Assembly: GCA_943370145.1 (NCBI GenBank)
Contig: CALRPY020000040.1
Location: 1 to 39,312, forward strand
Reading direction: 5' to 3'
DNA from: Ga0077536 sp943370145
GTDB taxonomy: Bacteria; Pseudomonadota; Gammaproteobacteria; Ga0077536
Length of the DNA stretch: 39,312 nt
Shown here: positions 25,119 to 33,600 of the stretch, one piece after another
How positions within the stretch are numbered: the stretch's first letter is position 1
Layout: each line of letters begins with the position of its first letter
Translations under genes and position numbers: made by a program
Notes under the pieces: generated by a model
Databases searched by the model: none
Told to the model about the DNA's origin: nothing
Seen by the model: only the letters and a program-made list of their open reading frames with translations

Positions 25119-26516
25119 ATGTTTTCTCGCCGAATCGCCGGCCTTCTGTGCGGCCTTGCCTGCACGTCCGTGCTGGTCGTCGCGGAAGCCGCGCCCTATT
25201 CGCTCCAGGCTGCGCTGGACCTCCCCGAGTGGCTCAAGCTGTCCGTCGAGAGCCGCTTCCGCTATGAAACGCTCGACAATCAGTTCCGCGCGAACGGGCA
25301 GGGCGGCGACCAGGCCTTCGTGATGCGGACGCTTGCGCTGCTGGAGGCGGGGTCGGACACGGCGCGCGTGGGGCTGGAGATGATCGACGCCCGGGCGGTG
25401 CTCGATGACGGGGGCACGCCACTCGACACCACGCAGGTCGATGCGGCCGAACTGCTGCAGGCCTATGCACTCTACCGAACGCCCCGGACTCTCGGCTTCG
25501 ACGCGAACAGCGAGTTCCGGCTTGGTCGCCAGACCCTGGATTTCGGGTCGCGGCGCCTGATCTCGAGGAACAGGTTCCGTAACACGATCAACGCGTTCAC
25601 GGGCCTCGACTGGAAAGTGGGCGCGAAGCGCGGCTGGACGACCGAGGTCTTCATCGGGACGCCGGTGGTCCGCCTGCCGCTCGAACGGCAGGCGCTCGCC
25701 GCCGACGAGGCGGCGTTCGACGAGGAGGATTTCGGCACCGTCCTGTGGCTGCTCGGCGGCGCCTCCGCGCCCTTTGCCGACGGCTTCGCGGCCGGCGCGC
25801 GGCTGGAGGCCTATGTCATCGGGCTCGACGAGAGCGACCAGCATGTCGCAACCCGCAATCGCCGGCTGGTGACGCCGGGACTGCGTCTGTTCAAGGACCC
25901 CGCAGCGGCGCGGTTCGATTACCAGTTCGAAGTGATCCTGCAGTCCGGCACGTCGCGCGCCGACGAGAATCCGGCGACCATCACCGATCTCGACCACTTC
26001 GCGCACTACGAAAACCTGCAGCTTGGCTACACGCTGGCCGCCGCGTGGTCGCCACGGGTGTCTGCGATGTTCGACTACGCAAGCGGCGACGAAGATCCGC
26101 GGGACCGCGACAACGGGCGCTTCGACCCGCTTTTCGGCGCCCGTCGCTTCGACTACGGCCCGACCGGCATCTGGGGCGCGTTCCAGCGCTCGAACATGTA
26201 CTCGCCCGGCACGCGCCTGAACCTCGCGCCGCGGCCGGACCTGCGCGTGATGGCGGGTTACCGTGCCTTCTGGCTCGCCAGCGACACGGACCAGTGGGTT
26301 CCCAACCGTGTCCGCGACGTGACCGGCAACTCGGGTAGCTTCATCGGCAACCAGTTGGAAATCAGCGCGACGTGGGCCGTGGTGCCGACCAACCTCACGC
26401 TCGAGGCGGGCGGCGCCTACCTCCTTGGAGGTGGGTTCCCGTCCGCAGCGCCGAACGCGGGCCGCGACGGCGAGGACAGCAGCTATCTGTATGCGCAGCT
26501 CACGCTTGCGTTCTGA
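25119..26516 (+). CDS. Alginate-export-type (AlgE-like) outer-membrane beta-barrel
   Basis: A 465-residue protein with a signal peptide (residues 1-24, ending VAEAAP) and alternating amphipathic strands through to a terminal Phe (AQLTLAF), the usual outer-membrane sorting signal. Sections such as SVESRFRYETLDNQ, FRLGRQTLDFGSRRLISRNRFRNT and YASGDEDPRDRDNGRFDPLFG are typical of the alginate_exp domain family. No alginate genes are nearby. Divergence from tupABC suggests an uptake channel, possibly for tungstate (inference). The ATG at 25119 follows GGAG; an in-frame TTG at 25113 is rejected. Confidence 0.85.
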   Translation: MFSRRIAGLLCGLACTSVLVVAEAAPYSLQAALDLPEWLKLSVESRFRYETLDNQFRANGQGGDQAFVMRTLALLEAGSDTARVGLEMIDARAVLDDGGTPLDTTQVDAAELLQAYALYRTPRTLGFDANSEFRLGRQTLDFGSRRLISRNRFRNTINAFTGLDWKVGAKRGWTTEVFIGTPVVRLPLERQALAADEAAFDEEDFGTVLWLLGGASAPFADGFAAGARLEAYVIGLDESDQHVATRNRRLVTPGLRLFKDPAAARFDYQFEVILQSGTSRADENPATITDLDHFAHYENLQLGYTLAAAWSPRVSAMFDYASGDEDPRDRDNGRFDPLFGARRFDYGPTGIWGAFQRSNMYSPGTRLNLAPRPDLRVMAGYRAFWLASDTDQWVPNRVRDVTGNSGSFIGNQLEISATWAVVPTNLTLEAGGAYLLGGGFPSAAPNAGRDGEDSSYLYAQLTLAF

Positions 26517-26938
26517 GGCGGTCGGGCCCTGCGCCACGCGTCCGACACGAGTACCCGGCCTCCACCTACATGGCGCGGGGGCGCGCGGGCTTACGCTCCC
26601 TGGCCCCCAACACCCGCGGCGTGGTGCCCCTCTCTTCGTTCCCTCGCACGCCGCGGGCATTTTTTCCTGTCGGTCAGGGGCTGGCGACGCGGCGAAGCGC
26701 CCCAGTCCTACCGGCCGACGGCCTTCACGCTGGCAGCCTGCCCGCCCCGCTGCGCCGATGATGGACCTGCTTTTCACATCCGTCCTGCTGGACACCCCGC
26801 GGTGCGCCAATCCCTGACCCCCAGACCCCATTTGCGCCGCGGGTCTCTTCTTCTCGCCCTGGCCGGGTATGCTTTTGGTCGCACGGTGCGCGTCGCGAGC
26901 CCCATGCCGACACGCTGCTGCCGCACGGGTGGATGCAA
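26517..26938. other. 422-bp intergenic region without a recognised gene
   Basis: GC-rich spacer after the porin gene. Short open frames on the plus strand lack any family pattern or convincing ribosome site. I see no tRNA, clear terminator or riboswitch. It must contain the promoter of the sugar dehydrogenase gene. Confidence 0.6.
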
Positions 26939-28177
26939 ATGACAGGATTCCGCATCGCTTCCGGCTGCCTGCCCGCCCTCATGCTCGGCGGGGTGTTCAG
27001 CCTGTCCGTCGCCGAGGGCGCGGCGATGGCGGACGTCTGCGCGCCACTGGAGCAACGGGCGCCCGAAGCCCGTGCGCAGCGCCCGGCGATGCCGGGCCAG
27101 ACCCGCGCCTGCGGCGTCAGGTCGCCGCTCCGTTTCGACGTGACCGTCGTTGCCCGCGGGTTCGACGAAGCCTGGGCGGTGGAACCACTCCCGGCCGGTG
27201 GTTTCCTGGTCAGCGAGAAAGCCGGGCGCCTGCGCATCGTGCACGCAGACGGCAGTCTCGCATCCCCGCTCACGGGCCTGCCCGCCGTCGACGCGCGCGG
27301 CCAGGGTGGCCTGCTCGATGTCGCGCTGTCGCCTGCGTTCGCGTCGGACGCTCGCGTCTACTGGAGTTACGCCGAGCCCCGCGCCGGCGGCAACGGCACG
27401 AGCGTCGCGCGTGGCGTCCTCGACCCGGACCGCAACGCGCTGACCGGCGTCAGCGTCGTGTTCCGCGCCGCGCCTGCGCATGACGGGCACAAGCATTTCG
27501 GCTCCCGCCTCGCCTTCGGTCCGGATGGGATGCTGTATGTCACGCTCGGTGAGCGCGCCGACCGCGCGCTGCGTGCCCAGGCGCAGCGCCTGGACAGCCA
27601 TCTCGGCAAGATCGTCCGCATCGCGCCGGACGGCGCGGCGCCGCCCGACAACCCCTTCGTGCGCACGCCCGGCGCGCGTCCGGAGATCTGGACGCTTGGC
27701 CACCGCAACGTGCAGGCCGCCGCTTTCGATCCGGCTGGACGACTGTGGATCGTCGAGCACGGCACCAGCGGGGGGGACGAGCTGAACCTGCTCGAGGCCG
27801 GCGCCAACTACGGCTGGCCGCGGGCCGCCTATGGCGAGGAATACATCGGCCTGCCGATCCCGGGCGCGGAGACCGCCCGCGAGGGCTACCGGCAGCCCGT
27901 CTATTACTGGGATCCCGTCATCGCGCCGTCAGGCGCGCAGTTCTACACCGGCGACGCGTTCCCCGCATGGCGCGGCAATCTGTTCGTCGGCAGTCTCAAG
28001 GATCGCGTGCTCGTGCGCCTGGTGCTCGAAGACGGCCGCGTCGCCGGCGAGGAGCACCTGCTCGGCGCGCGCGGACAGCGGGTGCGCGATGTGCGGCAGG
28101 GGACCGACGGCGCGCTTTACGTCCTGACCGGTGGCGAGGATGGGGAACTGCTCAAGCTCGAGCCGGCGCGCAACTGA
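26939..28177 (+). CDS. PQQ-dependent soluble aldose sugar dehydrogenase
   Basis: A 412-residue predicted periplasmic protein with a signal peptide (about 1-28) and a six-bladed beta-propeller of the GDH-B/YliI type. Motifs are GQGGLLDVALSPAF, HDGHKHFGSRLAFGPDG, LGKIVRIAPDG, WTLGHRNVQAAAFDP and VEHGTSGGDELNLL...NYGWP, which hold the His/Arg and calcium-site residues. It oxidises sugars or other aldehydes to lactones using PQQ. The ATG at 26939 is 6 bases after GGTGG; ATG 26933 has no spacing to that site. No PQQ synthesis genes are in the window. Confidence 0.88.
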   Translation: MTGFRIASGCLPALMLGGVFSLSVAEGAAMADVCAPLEQRAPEARAQRPAMPGQTRACGVRSPLRFDVTVVARGFDEAWAVEPLPAGGFLVSEKAGRLRIVHADGSLASPLTGLPAVDARGQGGLLDVALSPAFASDARVYWSYAEPRAGGNGTSVARGVLDPDRNALTGVSVVFRAAPAHDGHKHFGSRLAFGPDGMLYVTLGERADRALRAQAQRLDSHLGKIVRIAPDGAAPPDNPFVRTPGARPEIWTLGHRNVQAAAFDPAGRLWIVEHGTSGGDELNLLEAGANYGWPRAAYGEEYIGLPIPGAETAREGYRQPVYYWDPVIAPSGAQFYTGDAFPAWRGNLFVGSLKDRVLVRLVLEDGRVAGEEHLLGARGQRVRDVRQGTDGALYVLTGGEDGELLKLEPARN

Positions 28178-28251
28178 ACCGCGCATCCGTGGGCCGGCGC
28201 GCGGCCCTGTGACGAGCGCGGGCACGGATCCATGACGCCCGCCACCGGACA

Positions 28252-28265
28252 CGGTTACCATCCCG
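28252..28265 (+). promoter_or_regulatory. Possible -10 region of the FKBP gene
   Basis: CGGTTACCATCCCG lies 50 bases before the FKBP gene; the same 14-mer with one change occurs before the EamA gene (32583-32596). TACCAT could serve as a -10 element. No convincing -35. Confidence 0.3.
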
Positions 28266-28314
28266 GCGCGCGACCGCGACCCCGCGCATCACTTTCCCAC
28301 ACCAGGAGCTAGCA

Positions 28315-28647
28315 ATGATTGAACACACGATTGGGACCGGCGATCTGGCCGAGCACGGCAAGCACGTCGTCGTGCACTACACCGGTTGGCTGTACGACGA
28401 AGCCGCCCCCGAGCACAAGGGCCGCAAGTTCGACAGCTCGCGCGACCGCGGCGACCCGTTCTCGTTCCCGCTCGGTGCCGGCCACGTCATCGCGGGCTGG
28501 GACCAGGGCGTTGCCGGCATGCGCGTCGGCGGACAGCGCACGCTGGTCATCCCGCCGGAACTCGGCTACGGCGCGCGTGGCGCCGGCAACGTCATTCCGC
28601 CGAACGCCACGCTGGTCTTCGACGTCGAACTGCTCGCCGTCGGCTGA
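28315..28647 (+). CDS. FKBP-type peptidyl-prolyl cis-trans isomerase
   Basis: A 110-residue single FKBP domain: VVVHYTGWLYD, GRKFDSSRDRGDPFSFPLGAG, VIAGWDQGVAGMRVGGQRTLVIPPELGYG and the closing ATLVFDVELL. All pocket residues of the minimal FKBP12-like fold (Tyr, Phe, Asp, Val-Ile, Trp) are present. No signal peptide, so cytoplasmic. AGGAG precedes the ATG by 7 bases. Followed after 8 bp by the methyltransferase gene. Confidence 0.93.
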   Translation: MIEHTIGTGDLAEHGKHVVVHYTGWLYDEAAPEHKGRKFDSSRDRGDPFSFPLGAGHVIAGWDQGVAGMRVGGQRTLVIPPELGYGARGAGNVIPPNATLVFDVELLAVG

Positions 28648-28655
28648 CGCGGCGG

Positions 28656-29402
28656 GTGCGTCACGCCGTTCAAGGCTGCCTGCTGCTCGTCGCGCTCGCC
28701 GCCGGCCTCGCGCCGAGCGGCGCGGCGCCCCCCGTGGCGCAAGGCACTGACGCGCACTATGCCACCGGCCCACGCAGCCCGGACGGCATTGGCAAGTACC
28801 ATCTCGGCCGGGAGATCTCGGCCGTCATGGGCTGGCAGGGGGCGGCCTGGCTGGAGCGCCCGGCCCGCGAGCAGGAAGAACGCACCGATCTGCTGGTCGA
28901 CGCCCTCGGGCTCGCGCCCGGCGAGGTCGTGGCCGACGTCGGCGCCGGCACGGGCTACCTGGCGCGGCGCATGGCCGCGCGGGTGGCGCCGGGCGGCAGG
29001 GTCCTCGCGGTCGACGTCCAGCCGCGGATGGTCGAACTGCTGCGGCAACGGGTCGCCAGCGCCGGCCTGTCGAACGTCGAGCCCAGGCTAGGCGCGGTCG
29101 ACGACGTCGGGCTGCCCGCCGGCAGCGTCGATGTCGCGGTGATGGTCGACGTCTATCACGAGCTCGAATACCCCTTCGAGGTCCTGGCGAGCATCATCCG
29201 CGCGCTGAAGCCCGGTGGACGGGTCATCTTCGTCGAATATCGCGCGGAAGACCCGCAAGTGCCGATCAAGCGCCTGCACAGGATGAGCGAGGCGCAGATC
29301 CGCCGCGAAGCCGCGCTCCACCCGCTGGCGTGGGACCGCACGGTCGACGCGCTGCCATGGCAGCACGTCGTCGTCTTCCGCCAGCGCGCCGCGCAGCCCT
29401 GA
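28656..29402 (+). CDS. Predicted exported class I SAM-dependent methyltransferase
   Basis: A 248-residue protein whose best start is a GTG 9 bases after the FKBP stop. The first 26 residues (MRHAVQGCLLLVALAAGLAPSGAA) form a signal peptide. Then come GKYHLGREISAVMGWQGAAWLERP and the Rossmann methyltransferase core: VADVGAGTGYLARRMA (motif I), VLAVDVQPRMVELL, and MVDVYHELEYP...ALKPGGRVIFVEYRAEDP. This family with its N-terminal export signal is familiar in proteobacteria, yet the methyl donor is cytoplasmic. Substrate unknown. A later start without the signal cannot be excluded, but no good internal ATG precedes motif I. Confidence 0.82.
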   Translation: MRHAVQGCLLLVALAAGLAPSGAAPPVAQGTDAHYATGPRSPDGIGKYHLGREISAVMGWQGAAWLERPAREQEERTDLLVDALGLAPGEVVADVGAGTGYLARRMAARVAPGGRVLAVDVQPRMVELLRQRVASAGLSNVEPRLGAVDDVGLPAGSVDVAVMVDVYHELEYPFEVLASIIRALKPGGRVIFVEYRAEDPQVPIKRLHRMSEAQIRREAALHPLAWDRTVDALPWQHVVVFRQRAAQP

Positions 29403-29506
29403 GGCCGCCCACGCGCATCACGATGTGTCCATGTCGCGGCAGTCGGCCCTTGCGCCGCAGGGCCCGCCGCGTTTAGATCCCCCGACCCCACGCTGGAGAC
29501 GACTCG

Positions 29507-30040
29507 ATGCGCAATGCGCTGCAGGACCAACTGCTGAAGGCTGGCCTCGTCAAGGACAAGCAGGTGAAGGAAGCCCACAAGCAGAAACAGCACGCCCAGC
29601 GCCAGCAACCGGCCGCGAAGCAGCAACCGACGCAGGCCCAGCGCCAGGCCGAGGCTGCACGCCTGCAGAAGGCCGAGCGCGACCGTGCGCTCAATGCCGA
29701 GCGTGAGGCGCGGGCCGCGCGCAAGGCGCTCGACGCGCAGATCCTGCAGCTGGTGCAGGCGCATCGCCGGCCGCACAACGACGGCGAGGACGCCTACAGC
29801 TTCGTCGACGGCAATCGCGTCAAGCGCGTCTACGTGACGCCGGCCACGCGCGAACTGCTGGCCCGCGGTGAACTGGGCATCGTGCGCCTGCGCAACCGCT
29901 ATTTTGTCGTCACGACCGAGGGTGCGCAGGCCGTGCGCGAGCGTGCGCCGGAGTACCTCGTGGTGCTGAACCAGGCGCAGCCTGGTGCGGACGACGCGGC
30001 CTACGCCGAACATCCGATCCCGGACGACCTCATGTGGTGA
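29507..30040 (+). CDS. DUF2058 (YaiL-like) protein
   Basis: A 177-residue basic protein: N-terminal LQDQLLKAGLVKDKQVKEAHKQK, a long Gln/Lys/Arg/Ala-rich helix (about 25-75), and a compact C-terminal domain with YSFVDGNRVKRVYVTPATRELLARGELGIVRL. This is the normal DUF2058 arrangement and length. It is often labelled nucleoprotein or polynucleotide-associated, without firm function. GGAG lies 10 bases before the ATG. Confidence 0.9.
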   Translation: MRNALQDQLLKAGLVKDKQVKEAHKQKQHAQRQQPAAKQQPTQAQRQAEAARLQKAERDRALNAEREARAARKALDAQILQLVQAHRRPHNDGEDAYSFVDGNRVKRVYVTPATRELLARGELGIVRLRNRYFVVTTEGAQAVRERAPEYLVVLNQAQPGADDAAYAEHPIPDDLMW

Positions 30041-30160
30041 AGCCTGCCGCGGCGCCGGACGGTGGCCGGCGCCGGACGGCGGGCGGCACGCTCCGTTAGA
30101 ATGCCGGTGGCGGCGAGCCGCCGGAACCCTCCCGGTTGCCCGCAACGAGGAACCACGACG

Positions 30161-30664
30161 ATGGACGAGAATACGAAGAAGACGGCACTGCGCATGATCC
30201 CCTACGGGCTCTACGTGCTGACCAGCGCCGACGGCCGCGGCAACGCCGCCGCCGCGACGGTGAACTGGGTCACCCAGGGCTCCTTCAAGCCGCCGCTGGT
30301 CGTCGTCGGCGTGAAGGTCGACTCCGGCGCCCACGAACTCATCAAGGACACGAAGTGCTTCGCGCTCAACGTGCTCGGCAAGGGGCAGCAGGGCACGGCC
30401 TTCGCGTTCTTCAAGCCCGCCGAACTCGACGGCCACACCCTGAACGGAGAGCGCTTCTTCACCGAGGTCACCGGCTCGCCCCTGCTCGAGAACGCAGCCG
30501 CGTGGCTCGACTGCCGCCTGCAGCACGTCCACGAATGGGGTGACCACTCGGTGTTCGTCGGCGAGGTCGTCGGCGCCGGCGTCAGGCACACGCCCGAGGG
30601 CCGCGCCGACGACCTCACCCTGACCCTCAAGGACCTCGGCGAGAAGGTGTTCTATGGCGGCTGA
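30161..30664 (+). CDS. Flavin reductase-like FMN-binding protein
   Basis: A 167-residue split-barrel flavoprotein. IPYGLYVLTSADGRGNAAAATVNWVTQGSFKPPLVVVGV and the later CFALNVLGKGQ are characteristic of the flavin_reduct domain; FMN is bound at the dimer interface. It may reduce flavin with NAD(P)H or serve another oxidoreductase; partners are not obvious. The ATG at 30161 was chosen over an upstream in-frame start because the domain begins there and TTAGAAT at about 30096 looks like a -10 box. Its end overlaps yjgA by 11 bp. Confidence 0.88.
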   Translation: MDENTKKTALRMIPYGLYVLTSADGRGNAAAATVNWVTQGSFKPPLVVVGVKVDSGAHELIKDTKCFALNVLGKGQQGTAFAFFKPAELDGHTLNGERFFTEVTGSPLLENAAAWLDCRLQHVHEWGDHSVFVGEVVGAGVRHTPEGRADDLTLTLKDLGEKVFYGG

Positions 30665-31160
30665 CGCGCCCGAGTGGTGGGAGGACGGCGAGGAGCGCAA
30701 GAGCAAATCGCAGCTCAAGCGCGAGCACCACGAAATCAAGGATCTCGGCGCCGAACTCCTCGGGCTGTCGAATCGCCTGCTGAAGCAGCTCGAGCTCAGC
30801 GAGGCGGCGCTCGACGGCATCGCGACCGCGCGCAAGCTCAAGCACGGTGCCCTGCAGCGGCAGCTGCGGAATCTCGCGAATATCCTCGAGAGCGAGGATG
30901 ATCCGGCGCGGATCCGGGCCGAACTCGACCGCATGCAGAAACCGACGCAGGACGACATCCGTGCGCTCCACCAGCTCGAACGCTGGCGCGACGCGCTGAT
31001 CGCGGGCGACGAGGCCTGCCTCGTGGAAATCGCCGCGCGCGCGCCCGGGTTCGACCGTGAGCTCGTGCGGCAGCTCGCGGCGGCCGCACGCCAGGAGCGC
31101 GAGGCCGCCAGGCCACCGAAATCCGCGCGCAGGCTCTATGCGTACCTGCGTCAGCTGTAA
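30654..31160 (+). CDS. yjgA: YjgA/DUF615 ribosome-associated protein
   Basis: A 168-residue helical protein: EERKSKSQLKREHHEIKDLGAELLGL, a central ARKLKHGALQRQLRNLANIL, and a C-terminal SARRLYAYLRQL, all diagnostic of the family. YjgA associates with late 50S ribosomal precursors. Its start lies inside the end of the flavin reductase gene, implying co-translation of two otherwise unrelated genes. Confidence 0.93.
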   Translation: MAADAPEWWEDGEERKSKSQLKREHHEIKDLGAELLGLSNRLLKQLELSEAALDGIATARKLKHGALQRQLRNLANILESEDDPARIRAELDRMQKPTQDDIRALHQLERWRDALIAGDEACLVEIAARAPGFDRELVRQLAAAARQEREAARPPKSARRLYAYLRQL

Positions 31161-31224
31161 CCCAGGTTCACCGGCCGCCCGTGACGCCGGTATATGATGT
31201 TGCGCTTTCACGCGCTGGACGCCC

Positions 31225-32052
31225 ATGTTTACGTATCTCAACCCTGAAGTCCGCCAGCGTCTGATCGCCGACGGCAAGCTGGTTCGCATCAACGCGCAGG
31301 GCGGGCGGATCAGCGCCGAGTTGCCCGCGCCGGAAGGCGAGCTGTCGATCAACGTGCTGGGCCCGATACCGTTGCCGATCCGGCTCGGCAACCTCGAAAT
31401 CCAGGCGCGCTGGTACGCGACCGTGCGCAGCACCGAGCTCGCGAAGGTCGAGGGGCTCGCCTCCGAACTCAGCCGCCACGGTGGCCAGCGCCTGTTCTCG
31501 ATGCTGGCGAGCAGCATGGCGGTCAACAGTGTGCTGGCGATCGGCAACGGCGAGTCGCGCGACAATCCGCTGGTGCGCGTCCACTCCAGTTGCCTGACCG
31601 GCGACGTGTTCGGCTCGCAGCGCTGCGAATGCGGCCCGCAGTTCGTGTCGGCGCTGGAACGCATCGACAAGGACGAGCGCGGCGGATTGCTGATCTACAT
31701 GTCAGGCCACGAGGGACGCGGCATCGGCCTGTGGGCCAAGGCCGCGACCTACCTGCTGCAGGACGCCGGCGAGAACACCTACGAGGCCAACCGTTCGCTG
31801 GGCCTGCCCGACGACTCGCGCGATTTCACCGACGCCGCGGCGCTGCTGCACTACTTCGTCGGTGGCGAGCCCTTCCGGCTGCTGACCAACAACCCGAAGA
31901 AGATCGCCGACCTCAACGCGTTCGGCCTGAAGCAGATAACGCCCGTGCGCCACGTGACCGGGGTCAGTCCGTGGAACACGCGCTATCTCGCCGCGAAGCG
32001 CGACTGGGGCCATGCGCTGGCCGACGTCGATCTCGGGCCCGGCCAGGAATGA
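31225..32052 (+). CDS. GTP cyclohydrolase II-type protein with long N-terminus
   Basis: A 275-residue protein. The C-terminal 160 residues are a GTP cyclohydrolase II domain with zinc ligands C123, C134 and C136 (SSCLTGDVFGSQRCECG), the GHEGRGIGL loop, the conserved Tyr-containing TYLLQDAGENTYEANRSLG, DDSRDF and RLLTNNPKK. This enzyme opens GTP in the first step of riboflavin synthesis. The first ~110 residues are an extension not found in E. coli RibA (196 aa), and the loop has His where most have Gln, so a divergent paralogue is possible. TATATGAT at about 31191 may be the promoter. The stop overlaps the next gene. Confidence 0.85.
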   Translation: MFTYLNPEVRQRLIADGKLVRINAQGGRISAELPAPEGELSINVLGPIPLPIRLGNLEIQARWYATVRSTELAKVEGLASELSRHGGQRLFSMLASSMAVNSVLAIGNGESRDNPLVRVHSSCLTGDVFGSQRCECGPQFVSALERIDKDERGGLLIYMSGHEGRGIGLWAKAATYLLQDAGENTYEANRSLGLPDDSRDFTDAAALLHYFVGGEPFRLLTNNPKKIADLNAFGLKQITPVRHVTGVSPWNTRYLAAKRDWGHALADVDLGPGQE

Positions 32053-32534
32053 CGGGACAACACCTGATGCCGGGACCACGCCTGCTGCTCGCGTTCACGC
32101 TCGTCCTGGCCGCCGGCGCAGCCCGTGCGGCTGATCCGGCGCCGGCCGTCGACCGGCAGGCGCGCGGGCTTGCAACGCTGGAGACGATCACCGGGGGCGG
32201 CACGCAGCAGTTGCGGGAGAGCCTCGCCGACGTCGCGCCCGAGCTTGGTGACTGGATCGTCGACTTCGCTTACGGCGACGTCGTCTCGCGGCCGCAACTG
32301 GACTTGCGCACGCGTGAACTCGCGACCGTCGCGGCGCTGACCGCGCTGGGCACCGCCGGGCCCCAGCTCCGGTCCCACATCAAGGGCGCGCTGAACGCCG
32401 GCTGCGCGCCGCGCGAAATCGTCGAGGTCATCCTCCAGATGAGCGTGTACGCCGGCTTTCCGGCCGCGCTGAACGGCGTGGCGGCCGCCCGCGAGGTGTT
32501 CATCGCGCAGCGCGTCGAATTGCCGCTGCGTTGA
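32049..32534 (+). CDS. Exported carboxymuconolactone decarboxylase-like protein
   Basis: A 161-residue protein with a signal peptide (about 1-28, LLLAFTLVLAAGAARA before ADPAPA) and a single CMD domain: RTRELATVAALTALGTAGPQLRSHIKGALNAGCAPREIVEVILQMSVYAGFPAALNGVAAA. Only one Cys is present, so the CxxC redox pair of AhpD is absent. The ATG overlaps the stop of the cyclohydrolase gene (ATGA), and a second ATG at 32067 is possible. Periplasmic CMD proteins have no settled function; the coupling to the upstream gene is notable. Confidence 0.82.
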   Translation: MTGQHLMPGPRLLLAFTLVLAAGAARAADPAPAVDRQARGLATLETITGGGTQQLRESLADVAPELGDWIVDFAYGDVVSRPQLDLRTRELATVAALTALGTAGPQLRSHIKGALNAGCAPREIVEVILQMSVYAGFPAALNGVAAAREVFIAQRVELPLR

Positions 32535-32582
32535 GCTTCCTCCAGTCCGGGGACACTTCCAGGCCCCGGCCCGGGCGGCAAT

Positions 32583-32596
32583 CGGTTACCATGCCG
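32583..32596 (+). promoter_or_regulatory. Possible -10 region of the EamA gene
   Basis: CGGTTACCATGCCG differs from the motif before the FKBP gene (28252-28265) by one base. TACCAT may be the -10 hexamer; the coding start lies 32 bases further on. Weak evidence. Confidence 0.3.
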
Positions 32597-32627
32597 CGAT
32601 GATTTCTCGCCGCTGCCGGCCGCTCGC

Positions 32628-33581
32628 ATGAAGCGGCCTTTCGTCATTGGCCTTGCCGCCGCGCTGCTCGCAGTCGTCCTCTGGGGCATCCAGCTGCCGA
32701 TCGCGAAGGATGCCTTCGTCACCGTCGATCCCTTCTTCCTGACCGCGAGCCGTTATCTCGTCGCGGGCCTGTGCCTGCTCGTCACGCTGGTGCTGCTCGA
32801 AGGGCCCGGCGCCGTACACTACGACGGCCGGCTGCGGCGCGCGAGCGCGCTGGGCACGATAGGCATGTGCGCGTCTCCGATGCTCGTCTTTCTCGGCATG
32901 TCGATGTCGCGCGCCGAGCACACGGTGGTAATCGTCGCCTTGCAGCCCGCGATCACGGCCATCGCGCTCTGGCTGTTCCAGGGCCGGCGTCCGGCGCCCG
33001 TCACGCTCGCCTGCCTGGTGATGGCCTTCTGCGGCGTGGTGCTCGTCGTCACCAAGGGCAGCCCCACCGTTGCCGCTTCGCCGCGCGAGCTCTTCGGTGA
33101 TTTCCTCGTGTTCGTCGGCGCCGCGTGCTGGGTGGTGTACACGATGGGCACGGTGCACATGACGGGCTGGTCGATCTGGCGCATCACGGTGCTGACGATG
33201 CTGCCCGGCGCGGTCGCCTGCGTGCTCGTCAACGCGCTGCTCCTCGTCAACGGCATCACCGAATGGCCGAGCGCGACTGCCCTGCGCGCGGTCGCGTTCG
33301 AGATGCTCTACCTGACCTTCGGCGGCGTGCTGGTCGCGATGCTCGCGTGGAATTTCGGCGCGCGCCGGATCGGCGCGCTGAACGCGGCGCTGCTGATCAA
33401 TTTCATGCCGGTCGTGACCTTCGCGTTCCGTGTGTTCCAGGGCCAGCGCTTCCAGCCGGTCGAGATCGCCGGCGCGCTGCTGGTGGTTGCGGCGCTGGTC
33501 GCGAACAATCTCTACCTGCGCATGAAGACCCTGCGCGAGGCGGAGGAGGAAGCCCGTCTCGAAGCCCAGCGCGCGGACTAG
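32628..33581 (+). CDS. EamA/DMT-superfamily transporter
   Basis: A 317-residue inner-membrane protein with about ten hydrophobic helices in two EamA repeats (about residues 8-140 and 155-295). Typical features are VVLWGIQLPIAKDAFVTVDPFFLTASRYLVAG in the first and NFGARRIGALNAALLINFMPVVTF in the second, with a charged C-terminal tail. Drug/metabolite transporters export amino acids, nucleosides or other metabolites; the substrate is not predictable. Convergent with the molybdenum hydroxylase gene, 19 bp apart. Confidence 0.9.
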   Translation: MKRPFVIGLAAALLAVVLWGIQLPIAKDAFVTVDPFFLTASRYLVAGLCLLVTLVLLEGPGAVHYDGRLRRASALGTIGMCASPMLVFLGMSMSRAEHTVVIVALQPAITAIALWLFQGRRPAPVTLACLVMAFCGVVLVVTKGSPTVAASPRELFGDFLVFVGAACWVVYTMGTVHMTGWSIWRITVLTMLPGAVACVLVNALLLVNGITEWPSATALRAVAFEMLYLTFGGVLVAMLAWNFGARRIGALNAALLINFMPVVTFAFRVFQGQRFQPVEIAGALLVVAALVANNLYLRMKTLREAEEEARLEAQRAD

Positions 33582-33600
33582 CGCGCCGGGCGTACCCTGC

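Noticed and set aside
26517..26938. Possible molybdenum-cofactor riboswitch before the sugar dehydrogenase
   Set aside because: Considered because molybdenum/tungsten genes are nearby, but no conserved core or pairing pattern could be identified.
32599..32631. A 10-codon leader peptide (MISRRCRPLA) overlapping the EamA start
   Set aside because: The ATGA overlap is suggestive, but the frame is too short to distinguish from chance and has no attenuator-like structure or codon run.
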